Positions 32,501-45,235 of a stretch of DNA of 64,000 bases are shown here, in pieces. Location of the stretch: contig VUYV01000156.1 in NCBI GenBank assembly GCA_008711295.1, forward strand, positions 450,260 to 514,259, read 5' to 3'. Origin of the DNA: Anarhynchus alexandrinus (lineage: Eukaryota > Chordata > Aves > Charadriiformes > Charadriidae). The first letter of the stretch is position 1. Each line of letters begins with the position of its first letter. The notes under the pieces are model-generated. The model had not been told where the DNA came from. It did no database searches and saw only the letters and a program-made list of their open reading frames with translations. A program made the translations under genes and the position numbers.

Positions 32501-34901
32501 AATCCCCTAACATCTCCCAGCTCCAGCTAGCAGCAGGACGAGGCGTTTGCAGATGTGTCCCCTGGCCCATGGCCCCGAGGGCTGGCACAGCAGCAGGGAT
32601 GAGCGTGGCCACCGTGCTGACCGGGGCGGCTCCTCCTGCTCTCGTTTCACCCCATCATTAATTTTGGTCCCCCACTTATAGAAGGGGGGCTGCTGCTCAC
32701 AGCCGTGGGGTGAGCCCTGGCCCCGCATCCCCCCCCGCGCCCGGCTAATGCTTCCCACTGTAGCGAGACGCGTTCCCATCGTTAGGAACGGGCGACGCGC
32801 GCGTTGATTTGTAGCTTCCTTTTGATGCAGCCAGAATTTATTCCTCGGGAAAGCGCTTTCTATAGCCATCAAGGGATTATTGATGGCATTGAACTCCTCG
32901 CTGCCCTCTGAATTGCAACCGCCCCCCCCACCCCGGCGCGGTGCGGTGCCCGCGGGATGGCGCGGGGGAGCCGGGGCACCCTGGTTTTGGCACGGCGATG
33001 CAGCTGGGCTCGCCGCGCGTCATGACTGCTGGGAACGGGATGACGGGGTTTGGGAAAGATGTTACCCGGGCTGCGATGGCTTTTGGGCTAAACGGTTGGC
33101 AACGCGGTGGACCCAGCACCTATCAAACCGGTGCCGCATCTGTGTTCGTGGTGCCACACCAGCACCGGCGTGAGCTTGTGGCACGCGCGGCTCCGTCCCT
33201 TGTGAGCTCCTTGCCCGTCCCATGTGTCTTCTGCAAGTCCCTCGCAGGCCAGGAGCAGCGTTCCAGGCAGGAACCGCCGGTGCCCTGCATGGCACTGCCA
33301 TTCCCCCTTCTCCGGGTGCTGGTGGCTCCTGCAGCCGCCCCGGGATGCTCCCAGAGCCCTGGGGGTGCCCGGCCCCAGCGGGGTTCCCTCTGGCCGTGGG
33401 ACTGGGTGGCCCCGGCGGAGCGAAGGCGTCCGCAGCAGCGTGCCAGCCCAGTGCCCCGAGAATCGGGGGTTTTGGCAGCGCCCGGCGGCGGCACTGGGTC
33501 CTCTAAAGCCCCACGCCACCGAGGGGTCTTTTGTCTCGCCCATGCCAAGCCGCTATCTCCTCTTCTCCTCCTCTCTATTTTTTCCCCTGCATTCCTCATT
33601 AAAGAAGACTACAGATTTCCCAGCCTGTCTCCTGGTTTTATATTGAAAAGGCTAAATGATATGCTGACACCTTAATTATACCCCATTGTCACAATGTAGC
33701 ATGGAAGTGGTGTGAGTGATATGAGAAGAAAGGGCTGCAGCGTGCGTGGCAGCTCCTTTGATTCGCGGTGGCAGGTTGGGAACGACGCGAACGGGGGCTC
33801 GCGCCAGCGTCACCCCCATGCGCGGCATCCGCAGCCCAACCGTCCCGCCGGCCGCCGGCCCGCCGACCCCCGCTGCCGCCTCTCCGGCATCAATCAGCCC
33901 CTGAGGACGGGCAGATTTGGGGGGACGGGGAGGGTTGAGGGGTGGTGACACCGGCATGGGGACCCTTCCAAGGCTAAGTGACGTGACCAAGGCCAGGCAG
34001 CCTGGGTGGCCCCAACCCTCTCGACCCCCTCGTCCGTCCCCGCATGTCCCCATTCCGTCACCCGCCCCGGGGCTGCTCTGCCGGCCGAGGCCGTGGGACG
34101 TTTCGGGATGTGGCTGCCGGGAGCGGCGAAGCTCCTTCTTTGGCAGAGACCCCAGCCAGGCAGAAATGTGCCAATTAAGCGATCGCTCTTGATTAACAGG
34201 GACTGGGGGAATTCATTGTGGTGGGAGAGCGTCGCTCTCTGCTACGCGCCGTGGGTTTTTTTTAAAATCAGCGTCGTCCGCGCTGCGGCAGCGCCGGTAC
34301 CTGGCTGTCCCCATGGCCGATGGCTCCGCGCCCGGCGCCCGCTCCCACCGTCACCGAGGGGTTGGCAGGAGGTGGCGGTGGCACATGGTGCCCGGCTAAA
34401 AATACGCCCCCTCCTCCTTCGAGTTTGGAGGTGTTTAAATATCTCCAGTGCCTATTGTCACCCCTGGCACAGGGTCGGTGGCTCTCCGGCTCCTCGCAGG
34501 CTTGGCTTTGCCTTCTCGGCAGCCGGGTGTGTTGCCCCATGCAAATTTTTGGATGCCCAAAGCCGGATCGGGGTGCAGATATGGTCTGGCGGTGCCTCAG
34601 TGGGGGGCCAACCTGTGGGGAACCTCCCAGCCCTGCGGGACCCCCAGAGGAGCAGCCTCCCGCCCCGGGGTGCCCTGACCGCACACTGGGGGCTCGTACG
34701 TACCCGGTGGGAGGGTGCAGGTGGCAGCCCTGTCCCCCTGGACCCCACGCTGCCCACTGTCCCCACCACGGCTGGTGGACAGGCATGGCTCCCCGCAGCA
34801 CCCGCGGTCAGCACTGTGCTTCCTCCTCCTCCTCCTCCTCCTCCTCCTTCCCTTCCTTCACTTTTCAATTTCATCAGAAATTTATGCTCCCGTTCACCGT
34901 G
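32501..34901. other. GC-rich spacer with AT patches and a CTC repeat
   Basis: No gene was recognised. AT-rich patches are at 32805-32900 and 33590-33735, an octamer ATGCAAAT is at 34539-34546, and a CTC triplet repeat spans about 34822-34848. Confidence 0.45.
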
Positions 34902-35390
34902 TTCATAGGATCATAGAATGGTTGAGGTTGGAAAGGACCTTGAAGATCATCGAGTTCCAACCCCCCTGCCATAGGCAGGGACACCTCCCACCAGCCCAGG
35001 TTGCCCAAGGCCACCTCCAGCCTGGCCTTGAACACCTCCAGGGTTGGGGCCTCAACAACCTCTCTGGGCAACCTGTGCCAGTGCCTCACCACCCTCACAG
35101 TGAAAAACTTCTTCCTCATGTTCAATCTAAACCTGCCCTCTTCCAGTTTGAAGCCATTCCCCCTCGTCCTATCACTCCATGCCCCAGTAAAAAGTCCCTC
35201 CCCAGCTCTCCTGGAGCCCCTTTAGGGACTGGAAGGCCGCAATAAGATCTCCCCGGAGCCTTCTCTTCTCCAGGCTGAACAGCCCCAACTCCTTCAGCCT
35301 CTCCTCATAGGAGAGGTGCTCCAGCCCTCGGCTCATCCTCGTGGCCTCCTCTGGACACGCTCCAGCAGGTCCATGTCCTTCTTCTGTTGG
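34902..35390 (-). mobile_element. CR1 retroposon 3' fragment, minus strand
   Basis: Read on the minus strand, this is a CR1 3' end terminating in the AGAATGGTT/ATTCTATG-type tail at 34902-34920. It has the same diagnostic bases as the 28-kb copy over most of its length (for example GGAATGGCTTCAAA and GGGCATGGAGTGATAGGACG), indicating a related young subfamily. Confidence 0.95.
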
Positions 35391-36190
35391 GGACTTAAGT
35401 GTTGCACATTTAAAAACCTATATTCACCGTCCCCCATCGCTTTCCTGCCAGGCAGGGCGTGGGGAGGGACAGTGTTCCACGAGCGGTGTCTGCAGGGACA
35501 GCGGTGGCACCGGCACCCCCCAAATACCCACCTCGCCGCCCGGCAAAGCCAGCGTGTGTGGGCACACGGAGCCGGGACAGCCCGGCGTCGCGGTGAGAGC
35601 ACCTGGCACAGGTGAGGACAGCAGCAGCGGCGGTGGTGGCACGTGGGCAGCCCCGGTGGCACGCGGCGGTCCCCCGTCCTGTCCCGCATCCGCCGCGGCT
35701 GGGAAAGAGGAGGGGGGGAAAAGCCACAGAGCGTTTCCCATTAACAAAATGTTACCTTTTAAAATGACATGATGTGGGAACGAGACATCAAACAGCCAGA
35801 CGGATTGCCCGACTGAGAGGCACTTTTCCATATGCATTCAGCAAATGCATTTGTTTTTGAAAATGAAGTCCCGGGGGAGCGCAGGCGCGGAGCAGGGAAC
35901 TTGTTCAAACAATTGTAAATGCCTTTGTACGATAAACAGCGGAGTCGGCGTGGCGGAGCCGCTCGCGCTCTGACAGGGGAGCGGCGCAGAGCCGACGGGC
36001 GACACGCAGCAGCGGCACGCCGGATGCCGGGCGCCGCGGGGCTGATGGCTTCCCTGGCGTGGCCCGTGTGCCAGCTCCCTGTCCCTGCTCCGTGTCCCTG
36101 TCCTGTGTCACTGCCCCGTGTCCCTGTCCCGTGTCCCAGCCCTGCAAGACATCAGTGGCGCAAGGCGGTCACTGCAGAGCAAAGGGTCGA
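35391..36190. other. Spacer with an AT-rich island
   Basis: GC-rich sequence up to about 35735, then an AT-rich patch at 35735-35945 with GTTACCTTTTAAAATGACAT, then GC-rich again. No gene was recognised. Confidence 0.45.
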
Positions 36191-36802
36191 TGTGCCACAC
36201 TGTGCCATGCCATGCCGTGCGTTGCCATGCCTTGCAGTGCCATGCCATGTCCAGTGGTGCCATGCCATGCCGTGCAGTGCCATGTCATGTGCTGCTATGC
36301 CATGCCACGCAGTGCCATGTCGTGTGCTGTTGTGCCATGACATGCCATACAGTGCCATGCCATGCCGTGCCATGCTATGCTGTGCCGTGCCATGCGGTGC
36401 CATGCCATGCCGTGCAGTGCCATGTCATGTGCTGCTGTGCCATGACATGCCATACAGTGCCATGCCATGCCGTGCCATGCTATGCCGTGCCGTGCCATGC
36501 GGTGCCATGCCATGCAGTGCCATGCCATGCTATGCAGTGCCGTGACATGCGGTGCCGTGCCATGCAGTGCCATGCCATGTCATGCGGTGCCATGCCATGC
36601 CACGCATTGCCATGTCATGTGCTGCTGTGCCATGCCATGCCATGCCATGCAGTGCCATGCCATGCCGTGCCGTGCCATGCAGTGCCATGCCATGCAGCGC
36701 CATGCCATGTCATGCAGTGTCATGTCATGCCATGCAGTGCCATGCGGTGCCATGCCATGCCGTGCCGTGCTATGCAGTGCCGTGCCATGCGGTGCCGTGC
36801 CG
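36191..36802. repeat. Pentamer satellite-like array (GCCAT/GCCGT) with a 105-bp higher-order unit
   Basis: About 120 tandem pentamers of the types CATGC, CGTGC and AGTGC. Blocks 36301-36405 and 36406-36510 differ at about five of 105 positions, showing a 21-pentamer higher-order unit. All reading frames on both strands are nearly stop-free, so the long CHAMPCHA-type frames are not genes. Confidence 0.95.
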
Positions 36803-36889
36803 CGGGCACCCGTGCCTGGCAGGACAGCCGGCACAGAATGGGGGAGCTTCAGGTGGGGACAGACCGGAGGCGCCCGCTCTGAAGGAGCC

Positions 36890-37060
36890 GGGAGCCAATT
36901 TACATGCAAATGTCCTTATTAATCAAGGACAAGAGGAGGAATGCGCAGAAAACACCAAATACAAGGGCAGAGGGTTTTTTACACCGGATGCTTTTCAAAG
37001 TTGCTAATGAGGCAGCAGCAGCCCTTTTCATATCCAGATTATTTGCTGTCTGGATTCTCC
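36890..37060. promoter_or_regulatory. AT-rich island with an octamer
   Basis: Unique AT-rich sequence directly after the pentamer array. Octamer ATGCAAAT is at 36904-36911. A candidate regulatory element by texture. Confidence 0.4.
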
Positions 37061-38216
37061 AGCGATCCCATCTCCTGCCGGGGCTGGGGCTGGGGCTGGG
37101 AGGGAAGCTCCCTCCGCTTCCCAGCATTGCCCAGTCTGGGCACCCACCTCATCCCAGCCTGTCCCCAGCCTGTCCCCAGCCCGGCTGAAACGCCAGTGGT
37201 GGGAGAAACACCGGAGCAGGGACATAACGGCACCGGTTGCAGTGAGGCCGATAAAGCATCAGTCGGTAGCGCCTCGGCCGAGCCCGCAGCGCTTTGCTAC
37301 GGAGCGTGAGGATGTGATCCCGCTGGCTGCGTCCTGCTCCGGGGTCACTGTCCCCACGCCGTGTCCCCAGCTGCCCTCCCCAGGGCTCAGCAGGGACATG
37401 CCTGCGCAGAGGGATGTGCTCCCCCCCTCCATCACTCTTGCAAGATCGCTTCGTCCTTCTCCTGCTGGCGGGAGGGCCCAGAAACCCTCCAGAAATGGCT
37501 TAGCCGCTCACAAAGACGCTGTCTTCATCTTCTTTGCGTGTATCCCCGTGTCCCCGTGCTGCCTGGCGTGGGACAGGGACTCCACAGGGGGACATGGGGC
37601 TGAGCCACCGCTGCTCCCGCTGTGGCCACCCCGCTCCCGGGGCTCTTCCCGCTTCCCGGCAGCCCCGACCCGCTCCCGCCGTGTTTATTCCCGCACGGGG
37701 CTTTGTCTGCCGCCCTTAATCTGATTTCATGCAGCTCAGGGTGGGAACGCCGCCCTGCAGAGGGGATCCCTGGGAGAGGAGGGGGAGAGGGAGCCAGGGC
37801 GGGGGGGGGATCTCAGAGGCCCCACTGAAGTGCCCGTGGAGGGGAAACATCAGTGGGTGCTTTGAGAAGGATCCCCAGGGCCATTTTCCCAATCCTATTG
37901 AAGATCTTGGTTTCCATCCTGGATGGAGGGGCTGCAGAAGGGCTGAGGACCTGGGAAGTGAATTGTGGTTCCAGGGCACCCACGGTCCCCAGGCTGTCCC
38001 TGTGGTCCCCACAGCCCACTGAGGGACCCTGAGCAGCACGTCCCCGGTGGGTGACAACGCACCTGGCCCTGCTCCCAGCCCTGGGGGGGAATCTGCCGCC
38101 TGTGAAAGCAAGAAGGACGTTGTCACCCAGCACAGGGGCTGAAATGAGTCCTTCCGGCTCCCTGCCCCGAGGTGCCACCAGCTCCCTGGGCAGTGGGACT
38201 GGAGGCACCCAGGGCA
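37061..38216. other. GC-rich spacer without a gene
   Basis: A short GGGGCTG repeat lies near 37080-37100 and an AGCCTGTCCCC duplication at 37157-37182. Otherwise nothing is recognisable. Confidence 0.5.
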
Positions 38217-38621
38217 GTGGGATGCTCAGGGACATCGATGTCAGTGCGATGCTCAGGGATACCCAGAGCAGTGGGATGCTCAGGGACATCAATGTCAGTG
38301 GGATGCTCAGGGACATCGATGTCAGTGGGATGCTCAGGGATACCCAGAGCAGTGGGATGCTCAGGGACATCGATGTCAGCGGGATGCTCAGGGATACGCA
38401 GGGCAGTGGGATGCTCAGGGATACCCAGAGCAGTGGGATGCTCAGGGACATCGATGTCAGCGGGATGCTCAGGGACATTGATGTCCATGGGATGCTCAGG
38501 GGTACCCAGAGCAGTGGGATGCTCAGGGACATCGATGTCAGCGGGATGCTCAGGGATACCCATGGCAGTGGGATGCTCAGGGATGCCCAGGGCAGTGAGA
38601 TGCTTGGGGACATCGAGGGCA
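38217..38621. repeat. 27-bp minisatellite of two alternating unit types
   Basis: Fifteen units without length change. All begin G(T/C)GGGATGCTCAGGG or a close variant. They end either ACATCGATGTCA (type A) or ATACCCAGAGCA (type B). The order is ABAABABBAABABBA, so units 4-9 and 10-15 repeat the pattern ABABBA (162 bp). Because 27 is a multiple of three, the array reads as a nine-residue repeat on both strands. Confidence 0.95.
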
Positions 38622-38874
38622 CCTGAGGCCGGGGCATTTACCTGGCCATTGCAGGGCAGGAGGGACGGCACCGCGTGTGGAGGCCGGTGCAGGTGTGGGC
38701 AGCGTGCTGGCAGGCTCTGCCTACACCAGTGGCCCTGTCCCTGCCATGCTGGGCCAGTCCCAGCCATCGGTGCCCAAGCAAACCCACGAGCCGGGATTTC
38801 CCAGCTAAAAAAACGGGCCAGCTTCACGTTCATCAGCAGCTGCTTTCCCTGCCCAGCCCTGCTGCAAGGCAGAG

Positions 38875-39065
38875 CCAGGATTAAAAAATACTAATAAACC
38901 ACAAAAGTAGTCAAAATAAGATAGACTCGTTACAATGAACCCAACCTGAACAAACAAACACTGCCATGATTCAATTAATGAAGCGGTTAAGCATATAATA
39001 TTGTTAAGCAAAGCAAAACAGCCTTTTGATGTGTTAATCATACTTGTGCCTGGCAAAAACCACTG
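38875..39065. promoter_or_regulatory. AT-rich island; candidate conserved element
   Basis: AT-rich unique sequence with ATTCAATTAATGAAG and TTAAGCATATAATATTG-type words, bounded by GC-rich DNA on both sides. Confidence 0.4.
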
Positions 39066-41170
39066 AAAGCAAAGAAATCTGGGCCTCCGCTTTGCGGGGG
39101 AGGCGGCGGCGCAGGGGCAGCCGCCGGCAGGCACCGGGAGCGGGGTCGGGGTCCCCGGGACCCCCGCATCGCCCCACGGCCGGGCGGCGGGATGGGGATG
39201 GAGCAGGGCGGGAAGGGGCCGGTGGGGACCCCTGCGCCACCGCTCGCCTCTGCATGTCAAACACGTCTCTGATTTTATTTCAATTTCATTTAACCGAGGC
39301 AATTTCTGAGTAGCCCTGGGTCTGCGGCTGGCGGCGCCGGCTGCGGCCATTTCTGCTGAGTTTTATACAAAATGCTCTCCCAGTGGGAAAGAACCAATAT
39401 TGGAGGTCTCAGGCAAAACCCGCCCCTGGTTTCAGCCACAAAAAGAAAATAAAACGGGAAGCGCACGGAGCGGCAGCGGATGAGGTCCCCGAGATCGACC
39501 ACAGGTTGAAGCATCACGGGAACATTTCAGCCTCTGTGCGGGTCCTTCGGGTAATGCCGGCGCTGGCAGCTCCCTGGGGCATTCCCACCTATTCCTTCTC
39601 AATCCCATCACGATCTCAATCCCATCTCATCATCTCAGCCCTGAGAGCGGAGGAGAAGGCTGGTGAGACGGAGGGGCTGCACAGAAGACAGGGACTGTCC
39701 CTCTCCCCAGGGATGGCTGCTGTGGGCTCAGCCCCATAGCAGCCACCAGAGAAGCCACTGCCCGGTCTCTGTGGGTGCAGCAGTGAGGAGGGCTGATCCC
39801 TCTCGATCCCTCTCATTGAGGCCCCCAAGAAATGTGGTTTGATTTACCCTGCCACAGCAGGATCTTGGCCCCAGCACCCACCAGCCCGTGGGAAGAGCTG
39901 GCAGAACCCACGGTCCCCGCAGCACCCGTGGGGACAGCACCGGTGACCCCGGGGAGCAGCGGTGCCTGGCGGGGTCCCCGGGATGGCGGCGTCCCCCGGG
40001 CACCCCGCGGCGCAGCGCGGCTGCCAGCCCCCGGCGAGCACCACGGCCCGCCGCAGATAGTGCCATAAATCACGGTGACACCTCCTCGGGGCAGGACGGG
40101 GGCGATGACAGGGACCATCCATCTGCGTGTCACCCGCGCTGAAATGCCGGGGCAGAAACGGGGGGCAGTGCAGGGGGGATACGGCGGTGGCATCCGTGCC
40201 AGCCCCCTTTGCTGGCGGCACCGTGGGGTCGAGGCCCTTGGGGTGACGGAGGTGGGAGCCGGGTTTTCCCCCTGGAAGCAGCGGGGAAGCTGTGGAGGGG
40301 GCAGCACGCTGAGCATCACCCCGTGCTGGGGCCAGATCCTGTCCCGGGATGGACGGGGACCTGAGCATCGCTCGCTCCCACTGCCGGGCGCCGGGCTGGA
40401 AAAATGGCCATCAGAGTCAACAGAAAGTTTATTCAAATCATTCCCGCCCCAAATTGTCTCAAGAAACGAACTTGCAAGCGGTTCTGAAGCAATTTGCTGG
40501 TTTCACAGAAGCCAAAATCACCCGTTAACGGGGCTCAAACGGATCCCGTGGGAACTGCAAATCCCTCCGAGGGGGCTGGGTGGGCGCCGCTCAGCCGTCA
40601 CGCCGCCTTCCCGTCACCCTCCCGGCGGCAGAAATTGAATAATTGATGTAATTTGAATAACGCTAGGATTTGTAACGATATTGAAATGTAAAGATAAAAA
40701 GGAATGTAATCAAAAGCTGATGGCAAACAGTTGTTACCGTGCACTCGGGGCGGGCGCGCTGCGAGGAGCGTGCCGGTGACGGGCGCGCCGAGAGCGGCGT
40801 TAATGAGCAGGGAGGGGAGGCAGCACCCGAGTCAGGAATAAGATGCGACATTTCCACCTGAGCCGGCAGAGCCAGCGCCGAGAGGGGGGGAATTTTTTAA
40901 ATGCAAAATCATTATCATCCCAAATCGTATCCAGAGGAATTGATTGCTTTGCTCGGGCACTCCATGGGGTGGGAGAGAGGGGCTCGACGATGTTTCGGTT
41001 GCCCACCCCACTCGCCACCGGGTGCCCTGGCCCTGCCGTGGCTGCACTTATCCCGCTGTGGGGCTCCTCGGCAGAGCTGTGCTGGTGGAGGGGTCCCCAG
41101 GCCCCCGGCTGCTTGCTCCAGCCCTGGCGTGGGGCTCCACCATCCCTACCAGAGCCCGCAGCCTACCCGG
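39066..41170. other. GC-rich spacer with three AT-rich patches
   Basis: No gene was recognised. AT-rich patches lie at 40400-40530, 40625-40740 and 40840-40960; the last contains CAAATCGTATCC and GAATTGATTGC. Confidence 0.45.
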
Positions 41171-41790
41171 CACCCATCACACCACCATGGCACCCGTCAC
41201 ACCTCCACGGCACCCATCACACTGCCACAGCTCCCATCACACCACCATGGCACCCATCAAGCTGTCACAACACCCACCATAGTGCCATGGCACCCATCAC
41301 ACTGCCATGGCACCCATCACACCACCGTGGCACCCATCACACTGCCACAACACCCACCACGGTGTCACGGCACCCAACACACAACCACAGTTCCCATCAC
41401 ATCGCCATGGCACCCATCACACCACCACAGCACCCATCACACTGCCACAACCCCCACCACAATGCCACAGCTCCCATCACACCTTGATGGCACCCATCAC
41501 ACCTCCACAGCACCCATCACACCACCATGGCACCCATCACACCACCACGGTACCCATTACACCACCACGGCACCCATTACACCTCCACAGCACCCATCAC
41601 ACCACCATGACACCCATCACACCTCCATGGCACCCATCACACCACCACAGCACTCATCACACCACTGTGGTACCCATCACACCTTGATGGCACCCATCAC
41701 ACCACCATGGTACCCATCACACCACCACGGCACCCATCACACCTCCACAGCACCCATCACACTGCCCCAACACCCATCCCCCTGCCACCT
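41171..41790. repeat. 20-bp minisatellite (CACCCATCACACCACCATGG)
   Basis: About 30 units stay in exact 20-bp register with substitutions but no insertions or deletions. The second half of the unit varies most (ACCACCATGG, ACCTCCACAG, ACTGCCACAA). Stop-free frames through it give spurious HPSHHHGTHHT proteins. Confidence 0.96.
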
Positions 41791-43010
41791 CCCGACACGC
41801 AGCCGCCGCCGCCAGGGGCTGCTTTTTGGAAAGCGAACCTGTTCTCCATGCGCAGCACCGTGGCGGCGGCCGCCGATCCCCGTCCTGCTTCCAACCAACT
41901 TTGCTGAATAACTTCTCTTGCGACCTGTGTTGGGTTTGACAATAAACCCTTCCCCGGGCGCCCGCAGAGCTGGCGTGTGCTGCCACAGCCCCCCGCTCCC
42001 GCCGCACCCCCAGAGCCCCCCAAAGACGCTCTCGGGGAACGGGTGGAGGAGGAGGAGCAGCGTCCCCTTGGAAAAAGCCAAGCCAGGAATTTTTTCCCGG
42101 CTTATACGTATTCGTCCTTGCGCCCTTCCGTGCCCTTCCACCCCCGGCTGGGCTTCGGCTCCGGTGCCTCGTGCCGACCGTGCGGGGCCGGAGCGCGCCC
42201 GGCTCAGCCGCGGTGACGGCGGTGCTGCTCCCGCTTACGGCTCCATTTAATCCCCCGCCATAAATAACAGCACAAAAGACTTTCTGAAGTTCTCAAAGCC
42301 GCGTTTGCCGAGCAGCCTCCGGGCGCTGTTTGTGAAGAGAGGTTATTAAATTGATTTTTTTTTTTTTTCCCCTTTACATGCTCAATGAACATTAAAATTA
42401 AAGTTCTGCTTAGTCTCCCCCTGGGGTGAGGAGGGGCCGTGGCTCAGCGGAGGTGCGCCCACGCGCCGGCACCGCCAGCGGAAACCAGAGCGGCTCTGCC
42501 ACGCTGGAAGGCCGATCCCGGTGTCACCGCGGGGATCGGTGTGGCTGGAGAAGGGGGACATTGGCCCCCCAGTGCCGGGGGGGCTCCTGGGACCAGTGAG
42601 CAGCCAGGGGAGGGGCTGGGAGCATCACGAGCCGGGAAGGGGGTGATGGATGCCGGGAAGGGGGTGATGGATGCCAGGAAGGGGGACAGGTCCCAGTCTG
42701 GGATCGAGCACCCCCAAGCACATCGGGGGGCTGAACCCAGTGCCGGGCTGTGTGTCCCCCCCCACCACGGAGCACATTTTGGGCACTGCTCAGGGCAGGT
42801 TTTGCAGCGCCACGAACATTTGCGAATGGCACCCGGGTGGCGAGGGGTGACGGCAGGGAGGTGGCGGCCCCCTCGTCCCACCCGGGATGGGGTCCTGGGG
42901 CAGGAGCTCGGGGAGGGGGGGTCAAAAAGAGTGTCCTCCTGGCCCTCCCCCCTCCTCCTCCTCAGCCCCATCACTTCTCCTCCCGCTCCAGCCCCAAGGA
43001 CTCGAATCAT
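41791..43010. other. GC-rich spacer with a small AT island and a short repeat
   Basis: An AT-rich patch is at 42240-42420, including a T-run at 42355-42368. A roughly 22-bp GGGAAGGGGGTGATGGATG repeat is at 42637-42685. No gene was recognised. Confidence 0.5.
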
Positions 43011-45235
43011 TGCCTAATTTAGAAAAATGACGGGGAGACGGTTTTCCACTGACACAGTCACTACTGAAAATTTACTTCAAGGTTCATTGTTGGCAATGTC
43101 AAAAGTGATGAAAACCAATAAAAAGAACCAGCACAGCATGAATGTCTGGGTGACAGCGCGCAGGGGGGGGGTCCGCCCCAGCCCCCTCGCCGCAGCCTGA
43201 GCCTGTACAGATAAAAGGTAATTGAAATGTTAGTTCCATTAATATTTCAGCGTGCCCCATATCTGACAGCCGCGCTCCTCACGCTCTCCCAGCCCTGTCT
43301 CTTTAGCTCTCCGGGTGCTGGGGGAGGAGGAGGTTTCCCACAGCCCCAGCCCAGCGTGGGTGTCGGGCAGGGCTGGGTGACACAGAGGGTGTCCCCTGAG
43401 TGGCACCGGAGCGGGGTCCCCGGCACCGGCGCGTGATGCTCGTCACCTCCTGCGGTGCTGCGGGACTCGGCGCCGCTCCTGCGAGAGCTTGGGGCCACCC
43501 TGGCATCGGCCCCGCCGTCGGACCGGGGATGTGCAGAGCCGCCCGCCTTGTGCAACCGGCACATCGCGCGCCGGCACGTCACACCCCGTGCAACCGGCAC
43601 ATCGCACGCCGCGCAGACACCCCCCGCATCCGACAGAGCTTTTCATCTCTCCCCGCGCCTGCCTCGCCGCAGCCTCATCTATATCAAAGCATCAGGCAAA
43701 TTAAATTGTTTGCAAAGTACCGTCTGCACGTCTGTTTTATTCCTGCTTTGGGAAAACACGACGCTGCCGAGCCGCCGCGGCTGTGCCATTTTGTTGAGTT
43801 TTCCCCGTAATGCCTGTTCAAAGCGCTGCCGCCGGCCCCGCGCGCCCGCCTGCCTCCCGCCATCAGGCTAAGCGCTGCCGCGCCGCTGCCTGCCACCAGC
43901 ATCAAAGGCAGCGGCTGATCCCCGCGGCCGCCCCGGCGCACCCCTGACGGGCAACACGGGGAGGGCCTGGCTCCGGGAGCCTGCCGGGGAACGGAGAGGG
44001 GGGGTTATGTGGTTCCCCTGAGGTTTGAAGGCCGGTGATGGGGAGGACGGAGGGGAGCGCGCGAGCAAGGCGTCCGCTCCGGGAGACAGCGTGGATGGGC
44101 CCTCCTCTGTCCCAGGGGAGAGGGAGGAGGATGCTGTTTTGGGGGCCACGGAGCGTTGGTCGGCCCTGGTTTGGGCACCCGTAGGTGACACTGGCTCGTG
44201 TCACCGCAGCTGAGTGGGAGCGATTTGGAGATCCCAAAAGGGCCCTTCGGGATGCCGGCGATCGCGTCCTCCCCAGAGCCGGCTGCCGGCCCGGCCCGGG
44301 GGGGGCTCACGCCGCCCTGGCTGCGAAAGCAAACAAACAAAAAAACTCTCGCCACCAAATTGCTTCCCATAAATCCTCCGCTCCCCGCTGCGCTCCGGAA
44401 AAAGCCCTTTTTCATCTCCATTGACCGGCGGTGGCTGGAAACTGCTGTGTCCCGGAGCCCGGGCACGCAGCCAGTCGGGGACATTTGTCACCATCCCGCG
44501 GAGCCAGGGCAGCGGCCGCAGGGAAAGGGCGGATGGCGAGTCACCTTTTATTGAATTTCAGCTCTTCCTCACTGCCCTCCTGCTATGTTTTTTCCCCCTT
44601 TTCTCACTTTTATGGCAAAGAATTGGATTAAACTTGATCTTTTTTTCTATCTCCTGCCGGCACCACTGCCAGCCTGGTCCAGCAGCACCCAGGGTGCCCC
44701 CAGGGGTGATGGGGGATGCTCGAATCCGACCCTCACCAGCGCTCTCGCCGCGGGCACCTCCCTGCTGGGGGCTGGGGAGATTATTTGTGTTAGCAAAAAA
44801 GCAGATTAAAAGCCGAGAGAGCAATTCGTTGCCGCTGAATTGCTAACGCGCTGCGTGCAGCGGGATCTGCTGCAGTTGTCTTGGTCCTGAGCCACCGTAA
44901 TTGTATTCTATGAAATATTTATTCATTTTCATTTCAATTTCATTTCCAACATGTATTTCCTATAAAATGATGGGGTGGGGGGGGGTGGAGGGAAGAAAAA
45001 AAATCACCCTGGATGCATTTATCATCATCACAGGTTCCTTCCCAAACCTTCCCCGAAGTGGCACCGCCGGGCAGGACCACACAGGCTGCCAAGATCGGGT
45101 TTTTCTTAAAACTTTAAACGCCATTTTTCATTCTGCCGGGAGCCCGCAGGGACCCGGGTGGTGCAGGACCCACCGGAGCCCGGCTCCTCCCGGCCCTCCT
45201 CCCCGGCCCCTGGGAACTGCACGGCACCAAGTGGC
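43011..45235. other. Spacer alternating GC-rich and AT-rich sequence
   Basis: AT-rich patches occur at 43010-43140, 43670-43810, 44540-44660 and 44780-45010. The one at 43670 contains AAATTAAATTGTTTGC. No gene or transposon was recognised. Confidence 0.4.

Noticed and set aside
36118..36922. Cys/His/Met/Pro-rich proteins in all frames of the pentamer array
   Set aside because: A 5-bp repeat without stop codons gives open frames on both strands; there is no start context, splice context or known family.
38051..38833. Nine-residue repeat proteins on both strands at 38.2 kb
   Set aside because: The 27-bp unit is a multiple of three, so openness is automatic. Both strands are open and there is no sign of codon-level selection.
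40901..41911. 336-residue His/Pro/Thr-rich frame
   Set aside because: It is explained by the 20-bp minisatellite.
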